A stretch of DNA of 64,000 nucleotides, from positions 56,557 through 120,556 of the forward strand of contig JAMCTK010000011.1 of NCBI GenBank assembly GCA_023381035.1. The letters run 5' to 3'. The DNA comes from Patescibacteria group bacterium (lineage in GTDB: Bacteria; Patescibacteria; Microgenomatia; Levybacterales; UBA12049). Below the pieces are notes generated by a model that worked only from the letters and a program-made list of their open reading frames with translations, did no database searches and had not been told where the DNA came from. Below, piece by piece: positions 10,834-19,151 of the stretch (within the stretch, counting starts at the first letter, position 1; every line of letters begins with the position of its first letter). Made by a program: the position numbers and the translations under genes.

Positions 10834-11568
10834 TTATACTTTAATGCCAAGCCTTTGCGCAATTACTGATCGTGCTTGTTTTTCTAAACTGTTGTCCAGC
10901 GGTTTTAGTTCAATTTCTTTTTTATATTTTCTTTCTAACGCAAGTTTTAGTAAAAGATCGGCAAGTTCAGGATTTTTGGGCAATATTGGTCCATGAAGGT
11001 ACGTACAAAAGCTGTTTTTATAAATTGTTCCTTCTGTTTTATCTTCTCCATTATTTCCAAATCCCACAAGCACTTCTCCAAAAGGTTTAACTTTGTTTCC
11101 AAGATATGTTCGTCCTCCATGGTTTTCAAATCCAATAAGAGTGTGTCCTAAGGATTTAATAGCTATATTACCAATCAGCCTTTTATCATTACCAGGGTTT
11201 ATTGTATGAATATCTAAAATTTCCAAGCCTTTTATGATTGAGCCATCTGAGTCCTTGTAGTAATTTCCTAGAAATTGATAAGCGCCACAAATGAAAAGAC
11301 CTGGTAAATTATCTTCAACCATTTCTTTAATTATTAAAGATTTTTTCCTTAAGTCTTTAGCAACAATTTCCTGTTGCCGGTCTTGAGCTCCGCCCATAAA
11401 CAATAAATCAGTTTTTTTTAATTCTTTTTCGTCAAATCCAACTTTTAGGGGAATAACTTCCGTATTAATCCCTCTTAGCACAGCCCTTTTTTGCAGGACA
11501 ATAATATTTCCTCTGTCTCCATAGGTGCTCATTAAATCTGGATAAAGCCAACCAATTGTTAAGTTCAT
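10834..11568 (-). CDS. gatD: Lipid II isoglutaminyl synthase, glutaminase subunit
   Basis: This is a CobB/CobQ-like glutamine amidotransferase of 244 aa. The nucleophile Cys lies in LFICGAYQFLG, and FENHGGRTYLG carries a conserved His-containing segment. With MurT it amidates D-Glu of the peptidoglycan stem to D-isoglutamine. It follows murT by four bases, the standard pair. The symbol is shared by convention with, but unrelated to, the gatCAB genes that follow. The final residues of the coding region lie eight bases before gatC. Confidence 0.93.
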   Translation of the reverse strand: MNLTIGWLYPDLMSTYGDRGNIIVLQKRAVLRGINTEVIPLKVGFDEKELKKTDLLFMGGAQDRQQEIVAKDLRKKSLIIKEMVEDNLPGLFICGAYQFLGNYYKDSDGSIIKGLEILDIHTINPGNDKRLIGNIAIKSLGHTLIGFENHGGRTYLGNKVKPFGEVLVGFGNNGEDKTEGTIYKNSFCTYLHGPILPKNPELADLLLKLALERKYKKEIELKPLDNSLEKQARSVIAQRLGIKV

Positions 11569-11572
11569 AATT

Positions 11573-12847
11573 TTAAAGTATTTTTCTTCCTGTAATTATT
11601 TTTCTGATTTCTAGCATTGCTGAATAGGTAGGCAGGATATATAGAATTTCGTCTTTGGGTAGATTTTCTATGGCTAAGTTTATTGCTTGTCTAAGGTTTG
11701 GTTCAGTCAGGTTTTTTATTCCTGCATATTCTAATCGCAGTGCCATATCGTAGGTTCTGTCTCCGGATACAGTAACGTTTTTAGCTTTTGCCTCCTCTAG
11801 ATCAAAATCCCAAATCCAGGAAATATCACGTCCATCAGGAATTCGGTCGTTTAAAACAAGAAGAAAGTATTTTCCTTTATTTGCAACGGCTGTTTTGAGA
11901 GATTCATTAAAGCTTGTCGGGTTTTTAGATAAAAAAATCTGTACATTCTTATTTTTATATCGTATGATTTCTTGTCTTCCAAACGCAGGTTTAAACTCTA
12001 CCAATGCTTTATTAATCTTTTCGAGGGTTATTCCGATACAATTGACTGTTAAAGCAGCAGCAAGAATGTTGTATTTATTATAGTTTCCAAGCAGGGGATA
12101 GTTTAAATTTTCAAATTTTGTAATTTTTGGTCTTGAAAACTTACAATTTAAGCATTTCCAGTCGCCAAGATGGGAAAAGTAAATAGCATCATACGAAAGC
12201 TTTGTGCCGCAGTTAGGACAATATACAGAATCTGATGCATGTTGAATTTTACTTAAACTTTGCTCGTTTAATCCAAAATATTTTGTTTCTAGCTTGTCTT
12301 CATGTCCCAGAAATGCAATTAGCGGATCATCCGCGTTTAAAATCAATTTTGTTTTTTTATTAAGTTTTCCAATAGACTCTTTCCATTTTTTTGCAATCGT
12401 ATCAATCTCGCCATATCTGTCTAGTTGGTCTCTAAATAGATTTAAAATTACAAGGTAATCAGGAATTACATCATCCAAAACTAAAGGTAAAGAGTTTTCA
12501 TCGATCTCAAAAATTGCAAACTCCTTCTTTAGTTCTTTGTTAAGAGAAGCTTCCTGGATCAGGGAGGATGCGATTCCATTTAAAAGATTAGCTCCTGAAT
12601 TGTTTTGAAAAACTTTGACATTGTTTTTTATTAGTATTTCCTGAATAAGCTTGCTTGTTGTAGTTTTTCCGTTTGTACCAGCGATAAGTATGATCTTAAT
12701 TTTATTATTTTTCAAAATATCTTGAATGAATTTTTTATTTAATTTCAAGGCAATATGTCCCGGCCATGTTGATCCCGATCCCAAGTTAAGGGATCTGCTT
12801 AATTTTACAAATGTTTTACCAAATAAAATTATTAATAAATTTAACAT
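11573..12847 (-). CDS. murT: Lipid II isoglutaminyl synthase, Mur ligase subunit
   Basis: This is a Mur-ligase-like ATPase of 424 aa. GTNGKTTTSK is the P-loop, and a four-Cys zinc ribbon (CPNC then CLNC) is inserted in the central domain. That ribbon and the DUF1727-type C-terminus separate MurT from MurC-F. It activates D-Glu of lipid II for amidation with ammonia from GatD. It begins two bases after htpX. Confidence 0.94.
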   Translation of the reverse strand: MLNLLIILFGKTFVKLSRSLNLGSGSTWPGHIALKLNKKFIQDILKNNKIKIILIAGTNGKTTTSKLIQEILIKNNVKVFQNNSGANLLNGIASSLIQEASLNKELKKEFAIFEIDENSLPLVLDDVIPDYLVILNLFRDQLDRYGEIDTIAKKWKESIGKLNKKTKLILNADDPLIAFLGHEDKLETKYFGLNEQSLSKIQHASDSVYCPNCGTKLSYDAIYFSHLGDWKCLNCKFSRPKITKFENLNYPLLGNYNKYNILAAALTVNCIGITLEKINKALVEFKPAFGRQEIIRYKNKNVQIFLSKNPTSFNESLKTAVANKGKYFLLVLNDRIPDGRDISWIWDFDLEEAKAKNVTVSGDRTYDMALRLEYAGIKNLTEPNLRQAINLAIENLPKDEILYILPTYSAMLEIRKIITGRKIL

Positions 12848-12849
12848 CG

Positions 12850-13752
12850 CTACATGGATCGAAGGATCTTAATCCTTTCTTCAATTGGAGGATGAGTATT
12901 GAATAACGAAGAAAACCAGGCTTTTACACTTTTTCCTTTAAATGGATTAATTATAAAAAGTTGCGCTGTCGCATTATTTGCTGTTCTCAAAACGTTTTTA
13001 TCATTGGAAATTTTTTCTAAAGCACTGGCAAGTCCTTCAGGATAGCGGGTAAGTAGAGCTGCCGAAGCATCTGCCAGAAACTCTCTTTTTCTTGATAGTG
13101 CAAGTTGAATAAGAGTCGCGATAATAGGGGACAGAATTGCAAAAACTATTCCAATGGCTAGGAGGATGATTTGTAGGTTGCTTGAGCGGTTATCATCGTC
13201 TCCAAAACTTCTCCACCATAAGCTTCTCATAAAAAAATCTGCAAATATTGCTATAAATCCAACTAAAATCGCAACAATCGCCATGAACCTTGTATCGTAG
13301 TTTTTAACATGAGATAATTCATGAGCAATTACTCCCTCAAGCTCTGATTTAGTTAGTTTGTTTAATATGCCTGATGTAACGCAAATTACGGCGTGCTGAG
13401 GATCTCTGCCTGTTGCAAAGGCATTAGGTGATTCGTCATTAATGATATATATCTTTGGTTTTGGTAATCCATCCCCAATAGCCAGATTTTCAACAATGTG
13501 ATAAAGCGTTTGATTATCTTTTTCCTTAATAAGCCTTGCGTTAACAGAGGCAAGGACTAGTTTATCTGAGTAATAGTAGCTTCCTATACTTGTTAAGCCT
13601 GCAAAAATTAAAGCGATTCCTGTGATTCCAAGCGGACTGTATCCAAGTGCTTTACTAAACACGAAAACTAATGTTGTAATAAAAACAACAAATAGAACCA
13701 TAATAAGCCAAGTCTTTAGCTTATTTGTCGATATAGCAGAATAAATATTCAT
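12850..13752 (-). CDS. htpX: Membrane zinc metalloprotease HtpX
   Basis: This is an M48-family membrane quality-control protease of 300 aa. Two N-terminal membrane helices (about residues 13-33 and 40-60) precede HELSH at 144-148, and two more follow. The third zinc ligand is expected in the EFLAD region near residue 225. It starts one base after lemA, and lemA-htpX pairing is common. Confidence 0.95.
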   Translation of the reverse strand: MNIYSAISTNKLKTWLIMVLFVVFITTLVFVFSKALGYSPLGITGIALIFAGLTSIGSYYYSDKLVLASVNARLIKEKDNQTLYHIVENLAIGDGLPKPKIYIINDESPNAFATGRDPQHAVICVTSGILNKLTKSELEGVIAHELSHVKNYDTRFMAIVAILVGFIAIFADFFMRSLWWRSFGDDDNRSSNLQIILLAIGIVFAILSPIIATLIQLALSRKREFLADASAALLTRYPEGLASALEKISNDKNVLRTANNATAQLFIINPFKGKSVKAWFSSLFNTHPPIEERIKILRSM

Positions 13753-13753
13753 A

Positions 13754-14296
13754 CTAGAACTTTACCTCTACAGTTTTTTTCTCAGCTTCAGTTGCGGCAA
13801 AAAACTCAGCGGGTTTAAAAGCAAATAGATTTGCAAAAAACACATTTGGAAAAACAGTAAGTTTTGTGTTGTAATCAAGAACATTACTATTGTAAAACTG
13901 TCTTGAGTAAGCAATTTTATTTTCCGTATCGGAAAGTTCTTCTTGTAGTTTTTGAAAATTTTCGGTTGCCCTAAGGGTAGGATAATTTTCAGCCACTGCA
14001 AACAAGGATTTTAAAGTCTCGGATAATTGATTATTAACTTTCGCTTTTTCTTCAACACCTTTTGCTGACATTAAATTAGCTCTTTGTTCCGTTACTTTTT
14101 CAAGCAGTTCTTTCTCGTGTTTTGCATAACCTTTTACAGTTTCCACTAAATTTGGGATCAAATCTGTTCTTCTTTTCAGCTGGACATCAATCTGGGAAAA
14201 CGCTTCAGATACTCTCATTTTTGCAGTAACTAAAGTGTTGTATATAAACCAAAGGTAAGCAAGAATTACACCAGCAACGATTAAAATATATATCAT
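13754..14296 (-). CDS. lemA: LemA family protein
   Basis: This protein has 180 aa, with an N-terminal membrane anchor (about residues 2-20) followed by an alpha-helical domain. [20 protein letters not shown] is the family signature. The role is not settled, but it is commonly paired with HtpX. It has an excellent Shine-Dalgarno, AAGGAGGTGATA, which ends about four bases before the ATG. Confidence 0.94.
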   Translation of the reverse strand: MIYILIVAGVILAYLWFIYNTLVTAKMRVSEAFSQIDVQLKRRTDLIPNLVETVKGYAKHEKELLEKVTEQRANLMSAKGVEEKAKVNNQLSETLKSLFAVAENYPTLRATENFQKLQEELSDTENKIAYSRQFYNSNVLDYNTKLTVFPNVFFANLFAFKPAEFFAATEAEKKTVEVKF

Positions 14297-14301
14297 TAAT
14301 T

Positions 14302-14335
14302 ATCACCTCCTTAACACCCGTTTACCGGGGATTGA
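14302..14335 (-). other. Short hairpin between polX and lemA
   Basis: Between the polX stop and the lemA ribosome-binding site the minus strand reads CCCGGTAAACGGG, a four-base stem capped by a short loop. It is too weak and lacks a T-run, so I do not call it a terminator. Confidence 0.3.
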
Positions 14336-14338
14336 GGA

Positions 14339-16102
14339 CTAGGATTTTAACCAATCCATAATATCATTATAAGGGAGTGTGTTTAAAATGTCACTCTTTT
14401 TTGCCCATCCTCTTTTTGCCATGGAAACCCCGTACCTCATCATCTCCATTTGATATGAAGCATGACTGTCTGTATTTATGACAAACTTTACTTTAAAATC
14501 AAGAGCTTTTCGAATGAGAACATCATAAAGATCAAGCCTGGTAGGCCAACTGTTAATTTCTATTGCTTTTTTATTCTTTCCACAGAAGTCGAATATTTTA
14601 TCCCAATCCGCTTCAATGCCTTCTCGTTCATTAATTATTCTACCTGTCGGATGTCCCAGAATTTTAGCCTTCGGATGAGATAGACCCTTTAGAATTCTAT
14701 CGGTAATATCCTTTTTTTGTTGATTAAGAGAGCTGTGAAGGGAAACAATGGCTCCATCAAGTAGTTTTAAAGGTCTGTCATCGATTGGAATACTGCCATC
14801 TGGTAAAATGTCTATTTCGAGTAGTTTAATTATTCGAACACTTTTATTATTTGATCTAGCTTCTTCTAGCCTTTCGTCTCTCATAATCATTATTTTTTCA
14901 ATTTCCTTGGAAGAATGCTTGGAAATACTTGGATTATGTTCGGAAAAACCTAGATAATCATAATTAAGACTTGCAGCTTTTGAAATCATTTCTTCAATTG
15001 TATTTTTACCTAAATCATGACTAGGTTCAATTGGATAGCTAGAATGAATGTGAAGGTCTCCTTTGATATCGCTGATCTCTATTAGTTTAGGCAGTTTGTT
15101 CCGAGCTGCTAGCTCAATTTCTCCTGTGTTTTCGCGAATTTCCGGAGGTATTAAGGAAAGTCCAATAGCTTTATAGAAACTTTCCTCATCTTTAAACTCA
15201 TTAATTTTACCAGTTTTAAGGTCTTTTATTCCTTTTTCGGACAACGAAAGACCTTTTTTAAGTGCTAGTTCTCTCAAGTGAATATTATGGTTTTTGCTTC
15301 CTGTAAAATGCTGAAGAAGTCCTCCAAAACTTTTTTCCGGTTGAGTCATTACGTCTATTTGATGTCCTCCGGAGATAATGATCGATGATGAAATATCACC
15401 CTTTTCAATTACCCTTTCTTTGTAGGGGTATTTTGTGAAATAATCTAATAGTTTTTTAGGTTCATCTGTGGCAACAGCAATATCAATATCTCCGATTGTT
15501 GAAAGTTTTCTTCGAAGACTGCCAAGAGGCTCAACTCTTAATGCATATTTTGACATTTGTAAATAATTAACCATTTTTGTTGCTAGCTCTGAGGCATAAG
15601 GAAGGTTCATTCTTTTTTCCTTAATCTTACCAACTCTGTATTCATTAATCGCTCGCAAAATATCCGCCTGAGATTTTTCTCCAAATCCTTCAAGCGGTGC
15701 AATCTTTCCTAATTTGGCAATTTTTTCTAAATCCTTTACAGCAGTTTTAGGATCATTGATCCCAAACTCCTTTATGAGTTTATAAGCTTTTTTTGGGCCG
15801 AATCCCGGAATTTCGATTAAAGTAAATACAGATTCGGGAATTCCTCTAAAAACCCAATCAAAATGGGTGGATTTTCCATTTTTACAAAGATCTTCCAAGT
15901 GTCCAGCAATAGAAGGACCAATTCCGGGTAGGGATATTGCTTTTCCTTGTTTGATTAAATCACCTATTTCTTCGGTTGAGCCAGCAACAGCTTCTGAAGC
16001 ATTATTGTAGGCAATAATCTGAAAACGGAATTTACTTTCGTCCTTTATGCTATAGGCTACAGCTACGTTTCTTAACAGCCTCGAAATCTGTTGATTAGAC
16101 AT
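14339..16102 (-). CDS. polX: DNA polymerase/3'-5' exonuclease PolX
   Basis: This is a family X repair polymerase fused to a PHP exonuclease. With a start at 16102 (MSNQQISRLL) it has 587 aa; an alternative ATG at 16126 adds eight residues. HhH motifs (LPGIGPSIAGHL, IPGFGPKKAYKL) come first. The nucleotidyltransferase signature GSLRRKLSTIGDIDIAV follows, then the PHP motifs DLHIHSS, SEHNPS, GHPTGR and NTDSHA. It heads the long minus-strand run that continues into lemA. Confidence 0.95.
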   Translation of the reverse strand: MSNQQISRLLRNVAVAYSIKDESKFRFQIIAYNNASEAVAGSTEEIGDLIKQGKAISLPGIGPSIAGHLEDLCKNGKSTHFDWVFRGIPESVFTLIEIPGFGPKKAYKLIKEFGINDPKTAVKDLEKIAKLGKIAPLEGFGEKSQADILRAINEYRVGKIKEKRMNLPYASELATKMVNYLQMSKYALRVEPLGSLRRKLSTIGDIDIAVATDEPKKLLDYFTKYPYKERVIEKGDISSSIIISGGHQIDVMTQPEKSFGGLLQHFTGSKNHNIHLRELALKKGLSLSEKGIKDLKTGKINEFKDEESFYKAIGLSLIPPEIRENTGEIELAARNKLPKLIEISDIKGDLHIHSSYPIEPSHDLGKNTIEEMISKAASLNYDYLGFSEHNPSISKHSSKEIEKIMIMRDERLEEARSNNKSVRIIKLLEIDILPDGSIPIDDRPLKLLDGAIVSLHSSLNQQKKDITDRILKGLSHPKAKILGHPTGRIINEREGIEADWDKIFDFCGKNKKAIEINSWPTRLDLYDVLIRKALDFKVKFVINTDSHASYQMEMMRYGVSMAKRGWAKKSDILNTLPYNDIMDWLKS

Positions 16103-16165
16103 GCCTCTGTGATCATAACAAAGCATTGACTAGAATTCAAATTTTTGTTAGGATACTGAAGGCTT

Positions 16166-16239
16166 GGGGTCGTAGCTCAGTTGGTTAGAGCGCCTCCCTG
16201 TCACGGAGGAGGTCGCGAGTTCGAGTCTCGTCGGCCCCG
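16166..16239 (+). tRNA. tRNA-Asp (anticodon GTC)
   Basis: The acceptor stem GGGGTCG pairs with CGGCCCC. The anticodon arm is CCTCC-CTGTCAC-GGAGG with GTC in the loop, and the T-arm contains GTTCGAGTC. The discriminator base is G and CCA is not encoded. A possible promoter is TTGACT at 16126 with GATACT at 16152, but the 20-base spacing is long. Confidence 0.97.
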
Positions 16240-16276
16240 CAAGCATATTTTCACCCCTGCTCAGGAAAGGAGGATA

Positions 16277-16879
16277 ATGCCAAGAACAAATAAAAATCAA
16301 AAAAATACCGCATCTGCAGTAAAAAAAGCAGAAAAAAACTTTTTCTCAGATATTAAGTGGGGAGAATCATATGTCAGCCTGATTTTAGGTGCAGTGGTAG
16401 TTGTAGTAGCTGTTCTTCTGGTTTTTGCATTCGTAAAAAGTAAAGGATTAAATGCTTCTAAAGACACAATCTCTACATCAACTGATTTAAAAAGAGTTGT
16501 TAAAACATACGAAGTCAAAGAAGGAGAAGATCTTTGGAGTATTTCAGAAAAAATCTATGGTACTGGATATAATTGGGTAGATTTAGCTAAAGAAAATAAT
16601 CTTGATAATCCCAGTATGCTTTACGTCGGAACAAAGCTTTCTATACCAGAGGTTAAAGTAACGGTAGCAGCAGCCACGGCTAAAAACGATAAGGTTGTTA
16701 GTGACCCTGCTGGTCAAGTTAAAGGAGATTCATATACCATTCAGTCAGGTGATTCACTTTGGACTATTGCTATACGAGCTTACGGAGACGGATACAGATG
16801 GGTAGATATCGCAAAAGCAAATAATTTGGATAACCCAGATTTGATTTTTTCCGGAAATGTTTTGAAAATCCCGCGCTAG
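16277..16879 (+). CDS. Membrane-anchored protein with two LysM domains
   Basis: This protein probably binds peptidoglycan at the cell surface. I start it at 16277, where GGAAAGGAGG sits just upstream. The earlier in-frame start at 16181 lies inside the tRNA-Asp gene. The resulting 200 aa have a basic N-terminus, one membrane segment (about residues 32-54, rich in Val), a spacer, and two LysM repeats at about 78-126 and 150-200. Each repeat starts YxVxxGExLW- or YTIQSGDSLW-like and ends in L.IP. There is no catalytic domain, so it is an anchor or scaffold. Confidence 0.88.
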   Translation: MPRTNKNQKNTASAVKKAEKNFFSDIKWGESYVSLILGAVVVVVAVLLVFAFVKSKGLNASKDTISTSTDLKRVVKTYEVKEGEDLWSISEKIYGTGYNWVDLAKENNLDNPSMLYVGTKLSIPEVKVTVAAATAKNDKVVSDPAGQVKGDSYTIQSGDSLWTIAIRAYGDGYRWVDIAKANNLDNPDLIFSGNVLKIPR

Positions 16880-16933
16880 TCCCTGTGCTAAAATATGTTT
16901 AATAGGCTAAATATCCTTGAGATATATCGGCGT

Positions 16934-17007
16934 GCGGGATTAGTACACTGGTAGTATGCTACCTTCCCAAGGTAGAGAAGCGAGTTCGATTCTCGTATCC
17001 CGCTCCA
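16934..17007 (+). tRNA. tRNA-Gly (anticodon CCC)
   Basis: GCGGGAT pairs with ATCCCGC. The anticodon arm is CTACC-TTCCCAA-GGTAG with CCC at positions 34-36. The T-arm has GTTCGATTC. The discriminator is T, and the CCA end is encoded in the DNA, unlike in the tRNA-Asp upstream. Confidence 0.96.
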
Positions 17008-17016
17008 ATCTAGCAG

Positions 17017-17045
17017 TTGACGGTTTAACATTAATTTGATAGTAT
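17017..17045 (+). promoter_or_regulatory. pyrG promoter (leaderless type)
   Basis: TTGACG at 17017-17022, a 17-base spacer and TAGTAT at 17040-17045. The GTG start codon follows five bases later, so the transcript should begin at or next to the start codon. Confidence 0.65.
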
Positions 17046-17050
17046 AAATC

Positions 17051-18757
17051 GTGCCCACTACAAGTCGTAATAATTTGAAATATATTTTTGTTTCAGGTGG
17101 AGTCATTTCCGGAATCGGAAAGGGCATAACTGTTGCCTCTATAGCGCTACTTCTCAAATCTGCAGGATATAAAATTGCTCCCATTAAGTTTGAAAATTAT
17201 TTAAACCTGGATGCTGGAACCATAAATCCAATTGAACATGGTGATCCATTTCTATGCGAAGACGGTACCGAAGCAGACATGGATATAGGAAGCTATGAAA
17301 AATTTCTCGGCGAAGATATCGGAAAAGATAACTTCATTACTATGGGAAGGATTTATCAAACCGTTATTGATAAGGAAAGACGTTTTGAGTATGAAGGAGA
17401 AGATGTAGAGGCAATCCCATACATCACAGATGAAATTATTAGAAGAATAAGTCATTTAGGAAAAGTTAAAAATGCAGATATTGTTGTAATTGAATTAGGC
17501 GGAACTGCAGGGGAGTATCAAAACGCTCTCTATTACGAGGCAGCCCGTATGTTAGCACTTAAAAAACCCGGTGATGTAATTCACATTCACGTAAGCTATG
17601 TGCCAACACCGCATCATTTGGGAGAACCCAAAACAAAACCGACTCAACTTTCTGTAAAGATCTTAAACGAAATGGGAATTCAACCGGATTTCATAGTAGC
17701 AAGATCAGAAAAATTTCTCGATCAAAGGAGAAAAGACAGATTAGCTCTTTTTTGCAATCTACACGAAGATGCTATTGTATCGAGTCCTGATTTGCCTTCA
17801 GTTTATGAAATTCCGCTTGTTCTTCATAAACAGAATATGGATGCAAATATTTTAAAGAAACTAGGGCTGGAAGTTAAAAAACCAAATTTAAAAGATTGGG
17901 AAAAATTTGTAGAAAAAATTAAAAATGCGAAGAAAGAAGTAGAAATTGCAATCGTCGGTAAATATTTTGGAACAGGAGAGTATCAACTAAGAGACTCATA
18001 CGCAGCATTATTTGATGCGATTGATCATGCAGCGTGGGAACAAGGTGTAATTGCTAAAACAAAGTGGGTTGACGCTGAGAAAGTGGAATCAGCTGTCGCT
18101 AAAGCGAATAAGGAGAAAACAGATGTAAGCTCAGCTATTAAGCAAATAATTGGAAATGTTAAAGGAATTATCGTTCCAATTGGTTGGGGAGAACGAGGGT
18201 CAGAAGGAATGATTAGTGCTGCAAGCTATGCAAGAAAGACCAAGACACCATATTTAGGATTATGTTACGGAATGCAGCTTGCAGTCGTTGCTTTTGCAAG
18301 AGACGAATTAGGTTGGAAAGATGCAAATACAGGAGAAAATAATTCTAAAAGCCAACATTTGGTTATTCACCTGATAGAAGCTCAAAAAGAAAACATGGCG
18401 AACCGTGCATACGGAGGAACCATGAGGCTTGGTGGTTGGAGCGCAAAAGTGAAGCAGGGAACAAGGGCATATGAAATTTATGATAAACATAATGGATTTA
18501 TCGACAAGAACAAAAGTCTGACAAGCGAAAGACACAGACACCGATATGAATTTAACAATAAGTTTGCAAAAGATTTTGAGGAAAAAGGACTTATAATTAG
18601 CGCCAGGTCAGTAAAGGAAGATTTAGTTGAAATTATTGAACTGCCAAAAAACACTCATCCTTTCTATGTTGGTACTCAGGGTCATCCTGAATATAAAAGC
18701 AGGCCGCTTGCTCCTCATCCAATTTTTGTGGAATTCGTAAAAGCATGCAAGGAGTAA
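17051..18757 (+). CDS. pyrG: CTP synthase
   Basis: This enzyme makes CTP from UTP, ATP and glutamine. It has 568 aa, slightly longer than usual. The synthase domain opens with FVSGGVISGIGKG, and the class I glutaminase domain has its nucleophile Cys405 in GLCYGMQ with a His/Glu pair in GHPEYKS. The start is GTG. No Shine-Dalgarno is visible, and the promoter -10 lies five bases upstream. Confidence 0.97.
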   Translation: MPTTSRNNLKYIFVSGGVISGIGKGITVASIALLLKSAGYKIAPIKFENYLNLDAGTINPIEHGDPFLCEDGTEADMDIGSYEKFLGEDIGKDNFITMGRIYQTVIDKERRFEYEGEDVEAIPYITDEIIRRISHLGKVKNADIVVIELGGTAGEYQNALYYEAARMLALKKPGDVIHIHVSYVPTPHHLGEPKTKPTQLSVKILNEMGIQPDFIVARSEKFLDQRRKDRLALFCNLHEDAIVSSPDLPSVYEIPLVLHKQNMDANILKKLGLEVKKPNLKDWEKFVEKIKNAKKEVEIAIVGKYFGTGEYQLRDSYAALFDAIDHAAWEQGVIAKTKWVDAEKVESAVAKANKEKTDVSSAIKQIIGNVKGIIVPIGWGERGSEGMISAASYARKTKTPYLGLCYGMQLAVVAFARDELGWKDANTGENNSKSQHLVIHLIEAQKENMANRAYGGTMRLGGWSAKVKQGTRAYEIYDKHNGFIDKNKSLTSERHRHRYEFNNKFAKDFEEKGLIISARSVKEDLVEIIELPKNTHPFYVGTQGHPEYKSRPLAPHPIFVEFVKACKE

Positions 18758-18777
18758 ATTTTTATTGAATTTAATCT

Positions 18778-18806
18778 TTGAATTTTAACTTTTGATTTAG
18801 TATAAT
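18778..18806 (+). promoter_or_regulatory. rplS promoter (leaderless type)
   Basis: TTGAAT at 18778-18783, a 17-base spacer and a perfect TATAAT at 18801-18806, eight bases before the ATG of rplS. Confidence 0.75.
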
Positions 18807-18814
18807 ACATACCT

Positions 18815-19132
18815 ATGATTACTCAGATTGATTTTGCACCAGGAGACACAGTAAGGGTTCATCAGAAAATAAAAGAAATTGATACAACCGGTAAAGGCAA
18901 AGATAAGGAAAAAATTAGAGTCCAGATTTTTGAGGGAGTTGTGCTTTCTATCCGTGGCAGAGGAGATAATAAAACGTTCACAGTCAGAAAGGTAGTAGAT
19001 GACATAGCTGTTGAAAAAATATTTCCCATCGGATCACCAAACATTGAAAAAGTTGATAAAAAAAGAGGTCCAAAGGAAAAAGTCAGAAGAGCCAAATTAT
19101 ATTATCTCCGCAACAATAACCATAAAATTTAA
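18815..19132 (+). CDS. rplS: 50S ribosomal protein L19
   Basis: This is a ribosomal protein at the 30S-50S interface, with 105 aa. The motifs [25 protein letters not shown] and RRAKLYYLR are characteristic. It stands alone here, convergent with uvrB and separated from it by 19 bases. Confidence 0.96.
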   Translation: MITQIDFAPGDTVRVHQKIKEIDTTGKGKDKEKIRVQIFEGVVLSIRGRGDNKTFTVRKVVDDIAVEKIFPIGSPNIEKVDKKRGPKEKVRRAKLYYLRNNNHKI

Positions 19133-19151
19133 ATTGTTAATTCCTCAAGAT